From the NCBI GenBank assembly GCA_024138015.1, contig JAMXBB010000003.1:36073832-36137831 (forward strand): 64,000 nucleotides of DNA, written 5' to 3'. A program made the position numbers and the translations under genes. The DNA comes from Lumnitzera littorea (Eukaryota; Streptophyta; Magnoliopsida; Myrtales; Combretaceae). Below are positions 34,640 to 46,900 of this stretch, one piece after another (position 1 is the first letter of the stretch; every line of letters begins with the position of its first letter). A model generated the notes under the pieces. It searched no databases and was not told where the DNA came from. It was given only the letters and a program-made list of their open reading frames with translations.

Positions 34640-35450
34640 ATATGATGAGGTAGAGGAATGAGGATGTCAAGTTCCTTGAGGACCTGAATATGTTAAAGCC
34701 CCGATTCCGACCTTCACTGGAAGTGGTAATGTAGATGAATATCTAGAGTAGGAGGAGAAGGTTGAAAGGGTGTTTGATTGCCATGGGTATATCGAGGCAA
34801 ATAAAGTCCAACTTGCTACCCTTGAGTTCTTTGGGTACTCTGCTATGTGGTATAAAAACTTAAATGTAGCTAGAGTAATGGATGGAAGATGAGGTATACG
34901 CACATAGGATGATATAAAAAGGCTATTGAGAGGAAGATTTATACTTAAGACCTATTTGCAAGATACCTTTGCAAAGTAGCAAGAGCTCTGCCAAGGAAGT
35001 CGAGATGTTGATGACTATGTCAATGAATTTCAGATGATATACCATAGAGGTTTATTTCAAGGCTCCAATATGAAATATTGCTAAAGCGTACATTGTATTC
35101 AAAATATTGCTAAAGTACAGAGGTTCTATATACTAGAGGAAGCCATTAAAATAGCACAAAGGGTCAAGAAATAGAGGAGAAATACACCAATCTGATTTGG
35201 CCCAATCTCTTCACAAGCTCTTATTCCACACTAACCTTCCCTCCTTAAGCTAAGACGGCCTACCTAAGTCAAAGAGAAGAATGACCAACCTAATGATAGC
35301 TAAGCTAGATTGAAGAGATGAGTTGATGACAAGGAAACTCTAAAGACATATGAGAGAGGACAAACTTTAGGTTGTAAGACAAGTGAAATAAAATGTTTCA
35401 AGTGCTTAGGTTATGGACACACGGCAGTTGAATGTCCTAACTGACACATT
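34640..35450 (+). pseudogene. gag of L1
   Basis: Recognisable segments are PTFTGSGNVDEYLE and VERVFDCHGY (about 34695-34790), an LATLEFFGYSAMWY stretch near 34810-34855, FILKTYLQDTFAK with QELCQGSRDVDDYVNEFQM (34938-35040), and a well-kept nucleocapsid zinc knuckle CFKCLGYGHTAVEC at about 35395-35440 with all four C-C-H-C ligands. Between them are TAG/TGA stops (for instance at the position after EYLE) and at least one shift. Gag assembles the cytoplasmic particle. The same Gag type is found on the minus strand at 3906-5300 and in Z. Confidence 0.82.
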
Positions 35451-35642
35451 ATGGTCCTTCAAGGTGATAACATGGGCAGTATAGATGATCGTGAGCTTAA
35501 GAAGTAAGAGGAGAATGCTAGAGGAGCTAAGGTGGAGAATGAGGAGGAGACTTGTGTTTATGTCGACTAAGGAGAAGTAATGACTTTAGTGTTGAGATGA
35601 GTATTGAACTTAATGCCAAGCTGCGACAAAGACTAAAGAGAA

Positions 35643-36008
35643 AATTTATTCTACACTAAGTATACTATTAAGGGACAAGTATGCACAATCATAATAGATG
35701 GAGGTAGTTGTACTAACGTTGTTGCCCATTCTATTGTGTAGAAGTTAGTTCTATTGACCTCAAAGCACCCCTGACCTTACAAGCTACATTGGTTTCATGA
35801 CAAGGATGCTCTACACATGACCGAACAAGCAGCTGTACCATTTTGCATAGGGAACATGTATAAAGATGAAGTATTATGTGATGTTGTCCCTATGGGAGCT
35901 TCACATCTGCTGTTGCAAAGACCTTGTTTATTAGACCGACATGTCACCCATGATGAATACAATAATACCTATGCCTTTACAAAGGACGGGAAGAAGATTG
36001 TATTATAG
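35643..36008 (+). pseudogene. Aspartic protease of L1
   Basis: A single frame from 35643 to 36008 with in-frame stops near 35742 and 35772. The active site reads IIIDGGSCTNVV (about 35688-35721); the glycine in place of the usual threonine/serine after aspartate is a known form in this chromovirus group. Downstream are DEVLCDVVPMGASHLLL and the short end DGKKIVL. The final segment (35817-36008) is still open. Its role would be to mature Gag-Pol. Confidence 0.82.
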
Positions 36009-36149
36009 CCTATGACCCCTAATTAAGTAAAGGAGACTCATAATCAACTTACCTAAGTTAGCAAAAAGAAGGCCTTATTGCTTAGCTGAAGAGAGCTATA
36101 AGATGCTAAGAAAGCTAAGGAGCCTATGTTTTTGTTGATTAGAAGGTTA

Positions 36150-37560
36150 TTGAAGTTGAGAAACTTGGATGTCATACTAGAAGAGGTCCAAAAATTAATA
36201 GAAGAGTTTTTTTACCTATTCCTAAATGAGCTGCCTAAAGGACTACCCCCAATCTAAGGCATTGATTTATAGCTAAGCATAGCTCTGGTGAATAGACCTA
36301 CTTATAGAATAAGTCTTGAGTAGGTTACCAAGCTAAAAAAGACAAGTGGACTAAATTATTAAGCAAGGCTGTGTAAGAGAGAGCATGAGCCCTTATGTTA
36401 TGCTTACTTTACTCATCCCAAAGTAATATGATTCTTGGCACATGTGCAACAATATCCAAGCTATCAATTGAATTACTATTAAATATAGATACCCCATATT
36501 GAGACTCAATGACATGTTAAATGAGCTTCATGACACCAAAGTGTTTTTGAAGATTGACTTGCAAAGTAGCTACCATTAGATATGTATAAGACCTAATGGC
36601 AAATGGAAGACCACATTTAAGACAAGGTATGGTCTCTATGAATGGTTAGTTATTGCATTCGAACTTACCAATGCACCAAGTACTTTCATAAGGCTCATGA
36701 ACCATATAATGCACCCTTTGATTGAAAGATGTGTAATCATGTACTTTGATGATATCCTAGTGTATAACATTAATCTAGCTGATCACTTAAAACATCTTCA
36801 AGCTATTTTTAACATACTTAGTGTTGAGAAATTATTTGAAAACTTGAAGAAATGTACATTTTACCAAAGCAAAGTTATCTTTCTTGGATATGTGGTGTTT
36901 TGAGAAGGAATCGAAGCTAATGAAGAGAAGGTTCGAGCTATTTTAGAGTAACCTATACCCGAGAATGTTACTGAAGTTAAGAGCTTTCATAGACTTACTT
37001 CTTTCTATAGGAGATTCATTAAGAACTTCAATACTATTGCAGTCCCTTTAAATAAGCTGACAAGGAAGAGTGATGGATTTTAGTGGATTGATTGAGCCAA
37101 GAAGAGTTTTAAGGAGATCAAAGAAAAACTTACCACTACACCTATCTTAGCCATACCTAACTTTGACAAGCCATTTGAGTTAGAGTATGATGCATTAGGT
37201 ATTGGCATTAGAGAAGTTATAATGCAAGAACGCCTACCTATTGCTTACCATAGTGAGAAGCTTAGTGGTGCCACCTTGAATTATTTTATGTATGAAAAGG
37301 AGCTGTATTGTCTTCTCTAAGCTCTTACAATATGATAGCATTACTTATTATGTTGAGAGTTTATCATTTATACAAACCATGAGTTCTTGAAACATTTAGG
37401 GAGCTAGAATAAACTTTTGAAGAGACAAGCTAAATGGTTAGAGTTCATGGAAGGATTCTCCTATATGGTCAAACATAAGAAGGGTAGTGCTAATATGGTT
37501 GTTGACACTCTGTCATCTCGACATGTCTTGTTGACTACCCTACAGAAAAAGTTGTTAAGA
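36150..37560 (+). pseudogene. Reverse transcriptase and RNase H of L1
   Basis: The RT begins near 36280 with VNRPTYRISLE. The palm core is best preserved at 36697-36903, where the catalytic box YFDD is at 36742-36753 followed by ILVYN and a FLGYVV end. Before it come pieces of the fingers (around 36480-36640) in another frame, so at least one frameshift and many stops are present. RNase H is represented by IAIPNFDKPFELE- to YDA-like segments at 37150-37200 and the tail KKGSANMVVDTLS (about 37478-37516). Order and spacing are normal for Ty3/gypsy. The enzyme would copy element RNA into DNA in the particle. Confidence 0.8.
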
Positions 37561-37599
37561 TTTTCCCTTATTTTTGAGTAGTATACTCAAGACCTACAC

Positions 37600-38815
37600 T
37601 TTGGCCCTATACTTGAGAAGTGTCGAGATGGAGTTACTGTTGGAGGATACTACTTAAAGAACTTGTACTAATTTAAGGAGAGGAGGCTACATATACCCAA
37701 TAGTTCTACACACGAGCCGTTAGTTAGGGAAGCTCATAGTATTGGTTTATTAAGGCATTTTGGTGAGACAAAAACTACTAATTTGTTGAGAGAAAACTTT
37801 TACTAGCCAGGTACAATCGAAGATGTCCACAAGGTTGTCAATTATTATGATGTGTATATAATGGCTAAGGGGAGAAAGGAGCTACATGGAGAATATATGC
37901 CCTTACCTTGGGCACACCACAGTATGGATTTTGTCCTAGGATTACCTTAGATACCCAAAGGGAAGGATTCGATCCTTGTAAATATGGATCGATTCAACAA
38001 AATAGCACACTTCATTCCATGCTACTAAACTAATGATGCTTTATATATTACTGATTTGTTTTTGTAGGAAATCGTTTGCTTACATAAAGTTCTAAAGTCC
38101 ATTATTTCAAATTAAGATACTAAGTTTCTAAGCTACTGTTGGAAGACCTTATGGAAGAGACTTAACATGAAATATATGTTCAATTTGAGCAGCAACCCTC
38201 AAACCGATGGGCAAACTAAAGTAGTGAACAAGATGTTAGGCACTTTGCTCTACGCTATAGTTAGGAAGAATTTAAAGGATTAGGATTTGTGCTTACCTTT
38301 TGTGGAGTTCGCTTACAACCAAACTGTCCACAATACTACTAAAAAGACTCCCTTTGAGGTCGTTTATGACCTTAACCTAACCATCCTACTAGACATGATC
38401 AATACCCATACAACTTCGAAAGAAAGCCAATTTAGAGTTGACTAAGTTCATAAATTGCACACACTGAACCAATAAGTGACCAAGAAGATCACCAAGTTTA
38501 ATGAATGATAGCATGAGATTAGTAGTCAAGGCTGCCAAGCTATTTCTTTCAATCCAAGAAACCTAGTTTAGATCCACTTCAACCGAGTGAGATTTCCCCA
38601 TCTCAGGAAGAGCAAGTTATCACCTCGAGTTAATGGTCAATTCAAGGTCCTAAAGAAGATCAACCACAACGCTTACCAGATCAAGCTACCTAAGGACAAT
38701 GGTATCTCTTCCACTTTCAACGTGTCTGACCTGATTCCCTACCATCTAGATGATACCGAAGCAAGACCAACCAATGAAGACCTTATAGATTTTATGCTAA
38801 ATCTCTTCAACCTAT
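37600..38815 (+). pseudogene. Integrase of L1
   Basis: An N-terminal part (REAHSIGLLRHFGE, about 37728-37770), catalytic core pieces (HSMDFVLGLP about 37918; NMDRFNKIAHFIPCY about 37981; NPQTDGQTKVVNKML about 38195) and an open C-terminal part at 38587-38817 ending in STFNVSDLIPYHLDD are visible in order. The zinc-binding cysteines of the N-terminal domain are lost (NYYDVYIMAK). No chromodomain extension after the C-terminal motif can be made out before the LTR. Multiple TAG/TAA stops break it. It would insert the cDNA in the nucleus. Confidence 0.82.
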
Positions 38816-39197
38816 AGGGAGATGATAGGAATCAACTCCTCAAACATAGTACCTAAAGGCAAGCTTGAAGACTGTAAGGACTTGCCTAGTATATACTAGC
38901 CTAAAGACCTTTCAAGAGCAGGGATTCCATCACCAACTTGGGACTACTTTATCTTACCCTACCTGAGTGTTAAGCTCTAACTATGATCAAGGAACGTCCA
39001 AAACTAACAAGCATTAGACTTCTTTTCGAGCCGAGTTATCTAGCCACCTGACTTGAAGAGGCCTTTAACAACACCCAGTGTGCAAGCTCTAATTAGATCC
39101 AGATTAGGTTAGCCTAGTCTTTAATTCTCTTTTCAACAACCTTTAAGCTGACCTAAGCTAGTGAAAACCATCAAAGATCTTAAAACTACAGGAGTAG

Positions 39198-40316
39198 TGA
39201 TATCAGGCAAGTGCACCTATCAGTTTTAATATAGCGGATATGAATCCAAGTCGATCCCTTAGAGACTTTAAGTACTAATATTAACCTTAGCTTTATTATC
39301 TAATTGGGAAATTGTGATGAGTTAAATGAATTAAAAATACTAAAATTAACAAACTAACCTAATTATTCTTGACTAGAGGGATTCACAATTAAAGTTAACA
39401 CCTTTCTCAAGCATATTAACCCTAATCCTAAATTATTTACCTGAATCTCTTCACTTAGTAATATAATTCAGAATCGCATTAATATATAATGAATTCCCAC
39501 ACAAAAGAACAACTTTCCGGAAGAAACATGTGTCTTATCTCTAAGTATACATGTAATTCTCTCCAATTATGTCAAGATCTCATTACATATGTGATTTCTC
39601 AATCATCATGCATAATATCATAGATTGATATCCTAGAAATATCAATTAACAATTAAATAACATAATTGAATCAAGAAAAGATAGAAACTTTATTGAAAAT
39701 TATCAATCAATCTAATAGTCACATGAAACCTTAGGTTCCATAATCCTACATACACGAATCTTAAGCTATCATAATGAAACTAAAAATGAAATGCAACAAA
39801 ATCCAGAAATAAAACATGAAAAACTCCTTTTATTGATGAAAAATCTCTTCCATCATGAAGTTAAGTATTGCTTTTGCCTTTTTCCTTCTCCTTCTCTTCA
39901 AGTCTCTTCTCTTTCGAATATCCAATCTTCTGTGCGAAACCCTAATAAGTCCTTTTATAATGTATTGTAAAGTCCCTTTTTTTTCGTCACTAGACACAGC
40001 CTGGGATATAGTCATGTCCCCAGGTCGTATAACTTTCTAACCTTGGCAAATCTTCCTAGATGGACACAACCTGAGGACACAGTTACGTCCTAGACTATGT
40101 AAATTCAAAACTTCATAACTCATTTATTTGAACTCCAAATTGAGTAAAACTTGATTCCTTTTCTTCGTTTTCAATCCAAGAACACGCTCAAACCTTGAAA
40201 TCAAAATTTTACTCAATTAAGTATCAATTTCTTTAAAGAAAACCAAATATGTAAGGGAAATACTATAAAATCACCATGTGAAATGTATTTAAAATAAAAG
40301 TTATCAAGTAGCCAAA
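39198..40316. mobile_element. Solo-LTR-like insertion S1, 1.12 kb, TGATA...TATCA, AGTAG duplication
   Basis: The insertion interrupts the L1 LTR between GGAGTAG and AGTAGCCAAAC, giving a perfect 5-bp duplication AGTAG (39193-39197 and 40317-40321). Ends are TGATATCAGG and AAGTTATCA. It begins with AGGCAAGTGCACCTATC, a phrase typical of a widespread plant LTR-like repeat, and has no coding capacity: the overlapping frames at 39830-40040 on the two strands are not supported. It lacks about 130 bp present in S2. Confidence 0.88.
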
Positions 40317-40646
40317 CATATGGACATTCAACTCACTAACCATTATTTGATACGTATCTAGTAACAAGACATTCCAAAAGGATTCTTTTTCCTTACATTG
40401 TACTATATTTTTGTCATTTTTACCCCTTTTAGCATGTATTAGGAATCTTTTAGTATTTTGCCCATTTTGGTCTTTTATCGTACGTATAACCCTAAAGGGG
40501 CTAACAAGAAAACCTTATTTATTTTGTTCATAGGTAATCAATCACTTCATTACTGAATATAGAAATTTATCCTTTTGAGAGCGCTTAGCCACGTCTTCTC
40601 TTACCCTAACTCTTATCTATTCCCTTTAGCAAGGAATAGTGGCAAG

Positions 40647-41865
40647 TGATATGAGGCAAGCGCACCTATCAATTTTAATATAGTCGGATATGAGTCCGAG
40701 TCGATCCCTCAGAGATTTTGAGTACTAATATTAACTTTAGCTTTATTATCTAACCAGAAAATTATGTCGAGTTGAATGAATTAAAAATACTGAAATTAAT
40801 AAACTAAACTAATTATGAGACTTAACTAAGCAATTTAGAAAGCAATAAACTACTAACGACTTCAAGTATGCAATGATGTATTTAGGAATTATTTCCCCTA
40901 GTGTTTAACATGTAACCTTTTAAAATATATTCAATTTAGTTTCTATAATTCTTGACTTGAGGGATTCACAATTAAAGCTAATATCTTTCTCAAGCATATT
41001 AACCCTAATCCTAAATTATTTACCAGAATCTCTTCACTTAGTAATATAACTTAGAATTGCATTAATATTTAATGAATTCCCACACAAACAATCAACTTTC
41101 CGGAAGAATCATGTATCTTATCTCTAAGTATACATGTAATTCTCTTCAATTATGTTAAGATCTAATTACACATGCAATTTCTCAATCAACATGCATAATA
41201 TCATATATTGACACTCTAGAATTATCAATCCATATCTAAACGACATAATTGAATCAAGAAAAGATAGAAACTTTCTTGAAATTATAATTCAATCCAAGAA
41301 TCACATGAAACCCTAGGTTCCATAATCCTAAATACTTGAATTTTAAGCTATCATAATGAATCTAAAAACGAGTTCCATCAAAGACATAAAATAAAACATG
41401 AAAACCCCTCTTGATTTGATGAACAATCTTTCTAATCTTGAAATCGATGTCGTTCTCGCTTCTTGATTGATGTTCTCCTCAAGTCTCTTCTCTTCTCTTG
41501 TTTCTCTCCGTTTCTGTAATGTCTCTCTTCCTTTTGAACCCTAAGACCTCCTTATATATGTGTATTACACGGATTTTATTTTCGTCACCAGACACGGCCT
41601 GGGACATGGCCGTGTCCCCAGGTCGTGTAACTTTCTGCACAAAGGCAAAATTTCTGCACAACTTCAAAATTTCATAACTTCTTCGTTTGAACTCGGAATT
41701 GAGTGAAACTTGATTCGTTTTCTTCGTTTTCGAGCCTAGAACGCGTTTAAACCCTGAAATCAACATTTTACTCAATTAAGTATCAATTTCTTTAAATAAA
41801 ACCAAAAATGTACGTGAAATGCTATAAAATCACCATATGAAATATGTTTAAAATCAGAGTTATCA
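40647..41865. mobile_element. Solo-LTR-like insertion S2, 1.22 kb, same family as S1
   Basis: Starts TGATATGAGGCAAGCGCACC and ends CAGAGTTATCA. It is highly similar to S1 along its length and interrupts the L1 LTR between GGAATAGTGGCAAG and CTAATCCTTACTT. A clear target duplication is not visible (GCAAG against GAATC). At 41591-41616 it has a perfect 9-bp stem GACACGGCC/GGCCGTGTC around 8 bases. The minus frame at 41479-41775 lies inside and is not a gene. Confidence 0.85.
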
Positions 41866-42036
41866 GAATCTAATCCTTACTTATGTGTCATATTAAGTAG
41901 AGGTTAAGCTAAGTAAGAGTAATTTGTGTATCATATGCAGTTGGTAACTACTCGAGTATTACTAAAACCCTTTTATTTTCCCTTATTTCAATTTTTTGTG
42001 GTGCCACTCTATATTTAGGGCCCTAAAGATGCATCA

Positions 42037-45000
42037 CCTACTCTTTACCTCTCCTCATTAATTACGGTCTAACATCTATGGTATGGCCAGCACACTTGAC
42101 ATCCTTTAAGAAAGTTAAAGCCTTAAGCTTTAAACATAGCTATTATTGTGCTCATGGCCACCAACGTATTCATGGCCGACCAATGCCCATAGCCACCCTA
42201 TCAGCTCCTCAATACATATCCCCTAGAAGCAGTAAGTACGAACAAACCAATAGCTAACATGTACCCCTAATAGGTAAACTCCTTGCATTATAAATAGCAT
42301 AAGGAGCCAAAAGGTAAGGGGATTCCAGACCTTTGAAACCCTTAGCTCACCATTAAACACTCATAATTGAGCCCTCTGAGCATCTTCTCTCAAAGATGAA
42401 CAAGGCCATGACACCTTCTTAATCTTTTATCCTTCTTCCCTCCTTGTTGACTTAACCATCGAAGGGCCTTCATGGACTAAGCTACTAAAGGCTTTTTGTA
42501 AGCACCTTAAAGTAAGGAGCCTGTTTGATATCAAGACCCAACAGCCCATCCTGCTAAAGAGTCTAGGCTTACTTCTCCTATCATGTTTAGTTGATTCCCC
42601 ACAATCAACATTTTAGCACCTACCTATGAACCCTTAAAATCATATTTAGGGAAATTAAACCCAAATTTAGGGCCTTCGAGAAAATCTTATTTAATTAGGT
42701 CCAAACTTTACTATTAGAATAAAAAAGTTAGTTTAAGTGACCTAATGGAGTTAGATTGTAAAAATAATGACCAACAATCCCAAATTTAGCTTTAGAAGTG
42801 TAATTATTTAATATAGCATAAAACTCATCAATAATACTAAAACTGAGCTCGAAATATGGTGAGAACTTAGAGATAAGTTATTTAGGTTGGAAAAAGAAAT
42901 AATATAGCACAACATACTATATGAATATACTTGTAAATTTACCCAAAAGTATATAAATATATATAATATGTGATGAACTCATAAAAATAAATAGGAAATA
43001 TGTCTTAAAAATAAAAGACATGATAGAAACAGGGTTATATGTATATGACTATTTATTACGCGTAATATATACATAGGATATATACCTGTATATTAATAAA
43101 AATCATTAAACAATAATATATTTAACATAAATTAACAAAATATCTCTAAATTGCAGCCACAAAAATTGAAGAATCGCTTGGACAAAATTTCCAATTCAGC
43201 GTGCTATCTTCCCAACAATTGAATAAGATGACTCAAAAGCAATTTCCCCAAATTATGACACCTCATACTATACATGTTTAGGGAAAATAATAAAATAAAT
43301 CACTTGATTAATAAAAAAAAAATGGATGTTGCCCAAATCTAATGTATAAACAACTCCATGACATTCATTTAAGCAATTTAGGAACATAGGATACTTAAAG
43401 AAAATCAGAGAAAATTTCTATAAAAAAAATGAAAAGAAAAACAAAGCAAAGATTGTGTAAGAGTAGTTTGTGAACCAAACTTGAACCTACTATTGAACCT
43501 CGCTGCCACCTAACAGTCTACCTTGTACCTAGGCTATCCGAAAACTACCCATCTATTGTCGGCCACCGGAGCTTCAACAAGCAGGTTGGTTCAAATTCTA
43601 CCATATTTTTCCTTCATTTTCTAAAAATAGTAAAATTATCCAAAAAATTATTTTTAGGTTATTTTACATATACTCTTATGTTGCATTTTTATTTTTATAA
43701 AATTTTGAATATTTTAAATACTTGCTTAAATAAGTTACTATTCTTCCAAAATTTGAAATTCAAAATAAATGTACTAAATGTTGTCGTTTCTAAGTTAAAA
43801 TTTTTATGGAATACATATTACATCTAGTTAATTACTATGTAGTCTAGTTTTTTATTCATGTATTTTAATAATTATTTTATTTTTTTTTTTTACCTAAAAG
43901 TGGCTAAAAATAGGGCGAAATTATGAAATAAATAGATTTTTATAAAATTAATTGATAAAATTATTAATTACTAATCTCTAGACACTTTTAATAATATTGG
44001 GGCTTGTTAGAAACTATTTTGTATGAAAATGATATTATTTGAGTAATTAATTGTAATTTAGGAGTGAAAACATAATTATGTGTATATAGATGATAAACTT
44101 GATAGCATGATAAATGTAATTAATCATAAATATCATGAATTTTAGTAGTCGAGATACGTTTTTAGTAATAATAGGATAAAATATGATAAACATTGGAATA
44201 AAAACCTATACATGTACATATTGATCAGATATAGTGAAAATGAATTTTTAACTTATTTAGTGATAATTATATAACTGAGTTATGATCTAGAAATATTAAG
44301 GTTAGACATTACATATATTATTTAGCTATATTAGTAAAGTATATAAAATAAAGTCCATTTACATAAAATGAATATAATATGATAATACTTATTATAAGAT
44401 TATATAGGTATATCGGAAACTAGAAATATTTTTTAGAAGTCATATCTCAAAATAAAACCAGTAGTACATATTGTTAGGTTCATACGAACCTAATGATACT
44501 ATTTTTACTAAAATCAAACAATCTTAAGTAATATAACTCATATCTCTATAATATTACGAGAATTTAGGTACTACAATAATTTTATTGCAATTGAAATGTA
44601 AATTGACTAATTAAAAGTACATTTTGATATGATTGAAATGATATACTATAAGTTATAATATAATCCTTTTCTAACTCTAACAAAAACTAAATCTAAGTTT
44701 TATATATATAGGGTCTCCCATTGAGCAAAACATTGGTGATACATGTTTTCCATAGTAAGCGTTAAGATAGGCAATTTAAAATCATGACTTCACTACTTGT
44801 TGAGATATTGTATCAAAGTATTTGGAGGCTTATGAATACTTCTACTTGTGATTGTAAATTAGCTATCTATGTGCATACCATATGTATGGTTGGTTTTTCG
44901 AATGTGACAGGAGTTGAACTTCTTGGTGTACTGTTTGGTATGATTTCATAATATTGTATTGTGTAAACTTGTCAAGCTACCCCTAAACGGAACTAATAGT

Positions 45001-45921
45001 GATATGACTGCTAATGTAACTGGACATGCGTAACAATCATTTAAGGAACAATTAGGAGTGTCAAACTAAATATCGACTCCCTTCAATAAAGATAGCTGAA
45101 AGGGTCATTTCCCTATCCTTAATTGAACTCAATGATAAGCGAAGAAGTCACAACAAGGGTAGGGGTTATGGTTCGAAGGTAGCCATGATAGGAGAGTACT
45201 TTCCATTGCATAAGCCTAAGTTTGGTTTGATTTTAAGTCACAATAAACTCCTCAATCCGAGTTGGAGTAAATATAATTTCTCTAACCTTACATTGAACTA
45301 AATAATATTGAGCGATGTTTCAACTAATTGATTGTATTGCATTTCATTATAATTAATAACTTTGTTTATGATTGCATGGTACTCTTTTGACTTCATCCCA
45401 CTTACTAAGCTAGCTATGCTCATATCTCTATAGACTCTTTTGCAAATACTGAGTGAGAGTTCAAAATGTTTAAATATCACCACCCTTAGGTTAGTGTGCA
45501 ATTGGCTAGGAAAGTAAGGAAAGGAATATCCACTGAATCTAGGTTTTTGATCTTTTCTTTTTGGTTTTGAGGAAACTAATTGAAAATTCCCTAGGATGCC
45601 TACTAGTTTCCTATCTTACTATAAGTAGGCTTTAAGACCTATGGCTTTTGTAAACTATGAATGTAAATTATAACTCTATATGTGAAAATGCTACATAAAT
45701 ACTGTTATATTATTGAACAACAAGTAATCATGAACAGGTATTTCGAAAAGCTATACCACAGATTTGATTATAGATAGGTATCAGACTAAATAATTTAAGC
45801 TGATTGAGTCGTATACACCTTATGTAGATTATATCTACGATAGCAGTTATGAGATCAGTTTCTATCTTAAGTTAATTGACATGGCAAGACTATTATGACT
45901 TCTCTTGTTCGGGATGTAACA
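42037..45921 (+). mobile_element. Long LTR segment of element X (5' copy)
   Basis: 3.9 kb collinear with 56489-60594. It ends in GGGATGTAACA and is followed 9 bp later by a Met-tRNA primer-binding site, so it is the 3' part of a 5' LTR. The other copy ends at the same point in GGGCATAACA and is followed by unrelated DNA, as expected for a 3' LTR. Long LTRs of this size are usual in Tekay/Del elements, in keeping with the X gag-pol. The LTR start is hidden by the L1-type LTR placed directly before it. Confidence 0.82.
42288..42297 (+). promoter_or_regulatory. TATA box of the X LTR
   Basis: TTATAAATAG, kept as ATATAAATAG at 56722-56731 in the other copy. Conservation within diverged copies supports it as the LTR promoter. 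Confidence 0.6.
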
Positions 45922-45930
45922 GTTAAGAGT

Positions 45931-45946
45931 TGGTATCAAAGCATGG
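45931..45946 (+). promoter_or_regulatory. Primer-binding site of X (initiator Met-tRNA)
   Basis: TGGTATCAAAGCATGG matches the initiator Met-tRNA 3' complement TGGTATCAGAGC except for one base. It fixes the LTR end at 45921 and the direction of X. Confidence 0.88.
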
Positions 45947-46119
45947 TTCTAAAAGAACCAAGCTTTTAAGCAACTAATTAAAATGAATAGACAAAAAGTT
46001 TACCAAAAGTGGGGTTGATAATGGGACGTAAAAGGCTTATATTCATAAGATTAAATATATAACTTATGTTACTAAATAAAGTTGTAAACTAACTTTTAAC
46101 TTGATTGTTTCAGAACTAT

Positions 46120-46900
46120 AAGAATGGCCTTATACATGCATGGTGGCATTTTGAATGAAAAAGGGATAAAACACCTATCTAGTATAGAATTCGGATGTAG
46201 AAGTTATTACTGAATATGGTTGATTGTAGGATGTCTTATACCATTGATGAGATCATTGCGAATTCTATGCATGGAATGTCTTTTAGTATGCAGGATGATT
46301 AGAGGATAATAGGGAATGAACTAAGACCTGCATTTGATGAGTATATTGCTATAGCTACTTATGAGAAGAAGTATTTGCAAGAAAAAGGTATTTTATCTTT
46401 AATGATTCCTATAATATACTTTCCTGCTATTGTAGAAGCAAATAAGAATTACCCTCTAAGCATTTATTAGGTACCTCTAGGTGTCCCACATATCCCTAGA
46501 AATGATCCCCTATTGTGGTCGATTGGTTTCCTAGATATCCTATAGTTAAGACTATAGGAATAGAGGTACCATTAAAATCCTAGGAACCTAAACCCCTTAT
46601 AATGCCACATGAGAATCTACCCTAGAACACTTAGCCAAATGTAGGGTTTAAGGATAATGAGGATCCCAAGGAGGATCCAAAAGAGGGGTTTGAAGTAGAG
46701 GTTGAAGTAAAAGTTATTCCTGAAAATGAATGAAGCATAAGATAGTAGGAGTGATGTGCAAGAGATAGTTGTGATGCTAGACACCCTTGTAATAGTGGAG
46801 ATGAGTTCAGATTCTAAAGAGAATGGAGAGGATGACTGATTTCCTCTTGAAGATGTGGCAACTTCAAAAAGCTCTTATAACTAAAAATGTGAGAAGATAG
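46120..46900 (+). pseudogene. Unrecognised decayed ORF between the X primer site and gag
   Basis: From ATG 46231 a frame can be read with stops at 46300 (TAG), 46468 (TAG) and 46543 (TAG), then after a shift a second stretch to about 46735 and a third to 46890. The first part has IIANSMHGMSF, FDEYIAIATYEKKYLQEKG and IPIIYFPAIVEANKNYPL; the later part is acidic (FKDNEDPKEDPKEGFEVEVE, then KENGEDD). Most stops are TAG or TGA, as expected from decay of TGG or CAG/CGA codons, which argues that this was once coding. It resembles neither Gag nor Pol and lies where a normal Tekay element has only a leader. An additional ORF carried by the element, or captured host sequence, are the alternatives. Confidence 0.45.

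Larger units (their letters stand above)
33004..42036 (+). mobile_element. L1: CRM/Reina-like Ty3/gypsy element with nested insertions
   Basis: An 829-bp 5' LTR, a decayed Met-tRNA primer site, gag, protease, RT, RNase H and integrase follow in the canonical gypsy order, ending with a 3' LTR at 38873-42036 that is expanded by two insertions. RT and integrase wording (GLYEWLV-like, YFDD, FNVSDLIPY) places it with CRM/Reina/Galadriel-type elements. Every domain carries several stops or shifts. The bases flanking the two ends (AAGAC and CCTAC) do not form a duplication, so one end may have been exchanged by recombination. Confidence 0.85.
38873..42036 (+). mobile_element. 3' LTR of L1, split by two insertions
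   Basis: Starts TGTAAGGACTTGCC and ends GATGCATCA. Without the insertions at 39198-40316 and 40647-41865 it has about 830 bp, equal to the 5' LTR. It is followed at 42037 by the long X segment without a gap; the same junction occurs at 56488/56489. Confidence 0.85.

Noticed and set aside
33004..42036. L1 as an insertion with preserved target-site duplication
   Set aside because: Flanking pentamers AAGAC and CCTAC differ, so the duplication is absent or the ends were exchanged.
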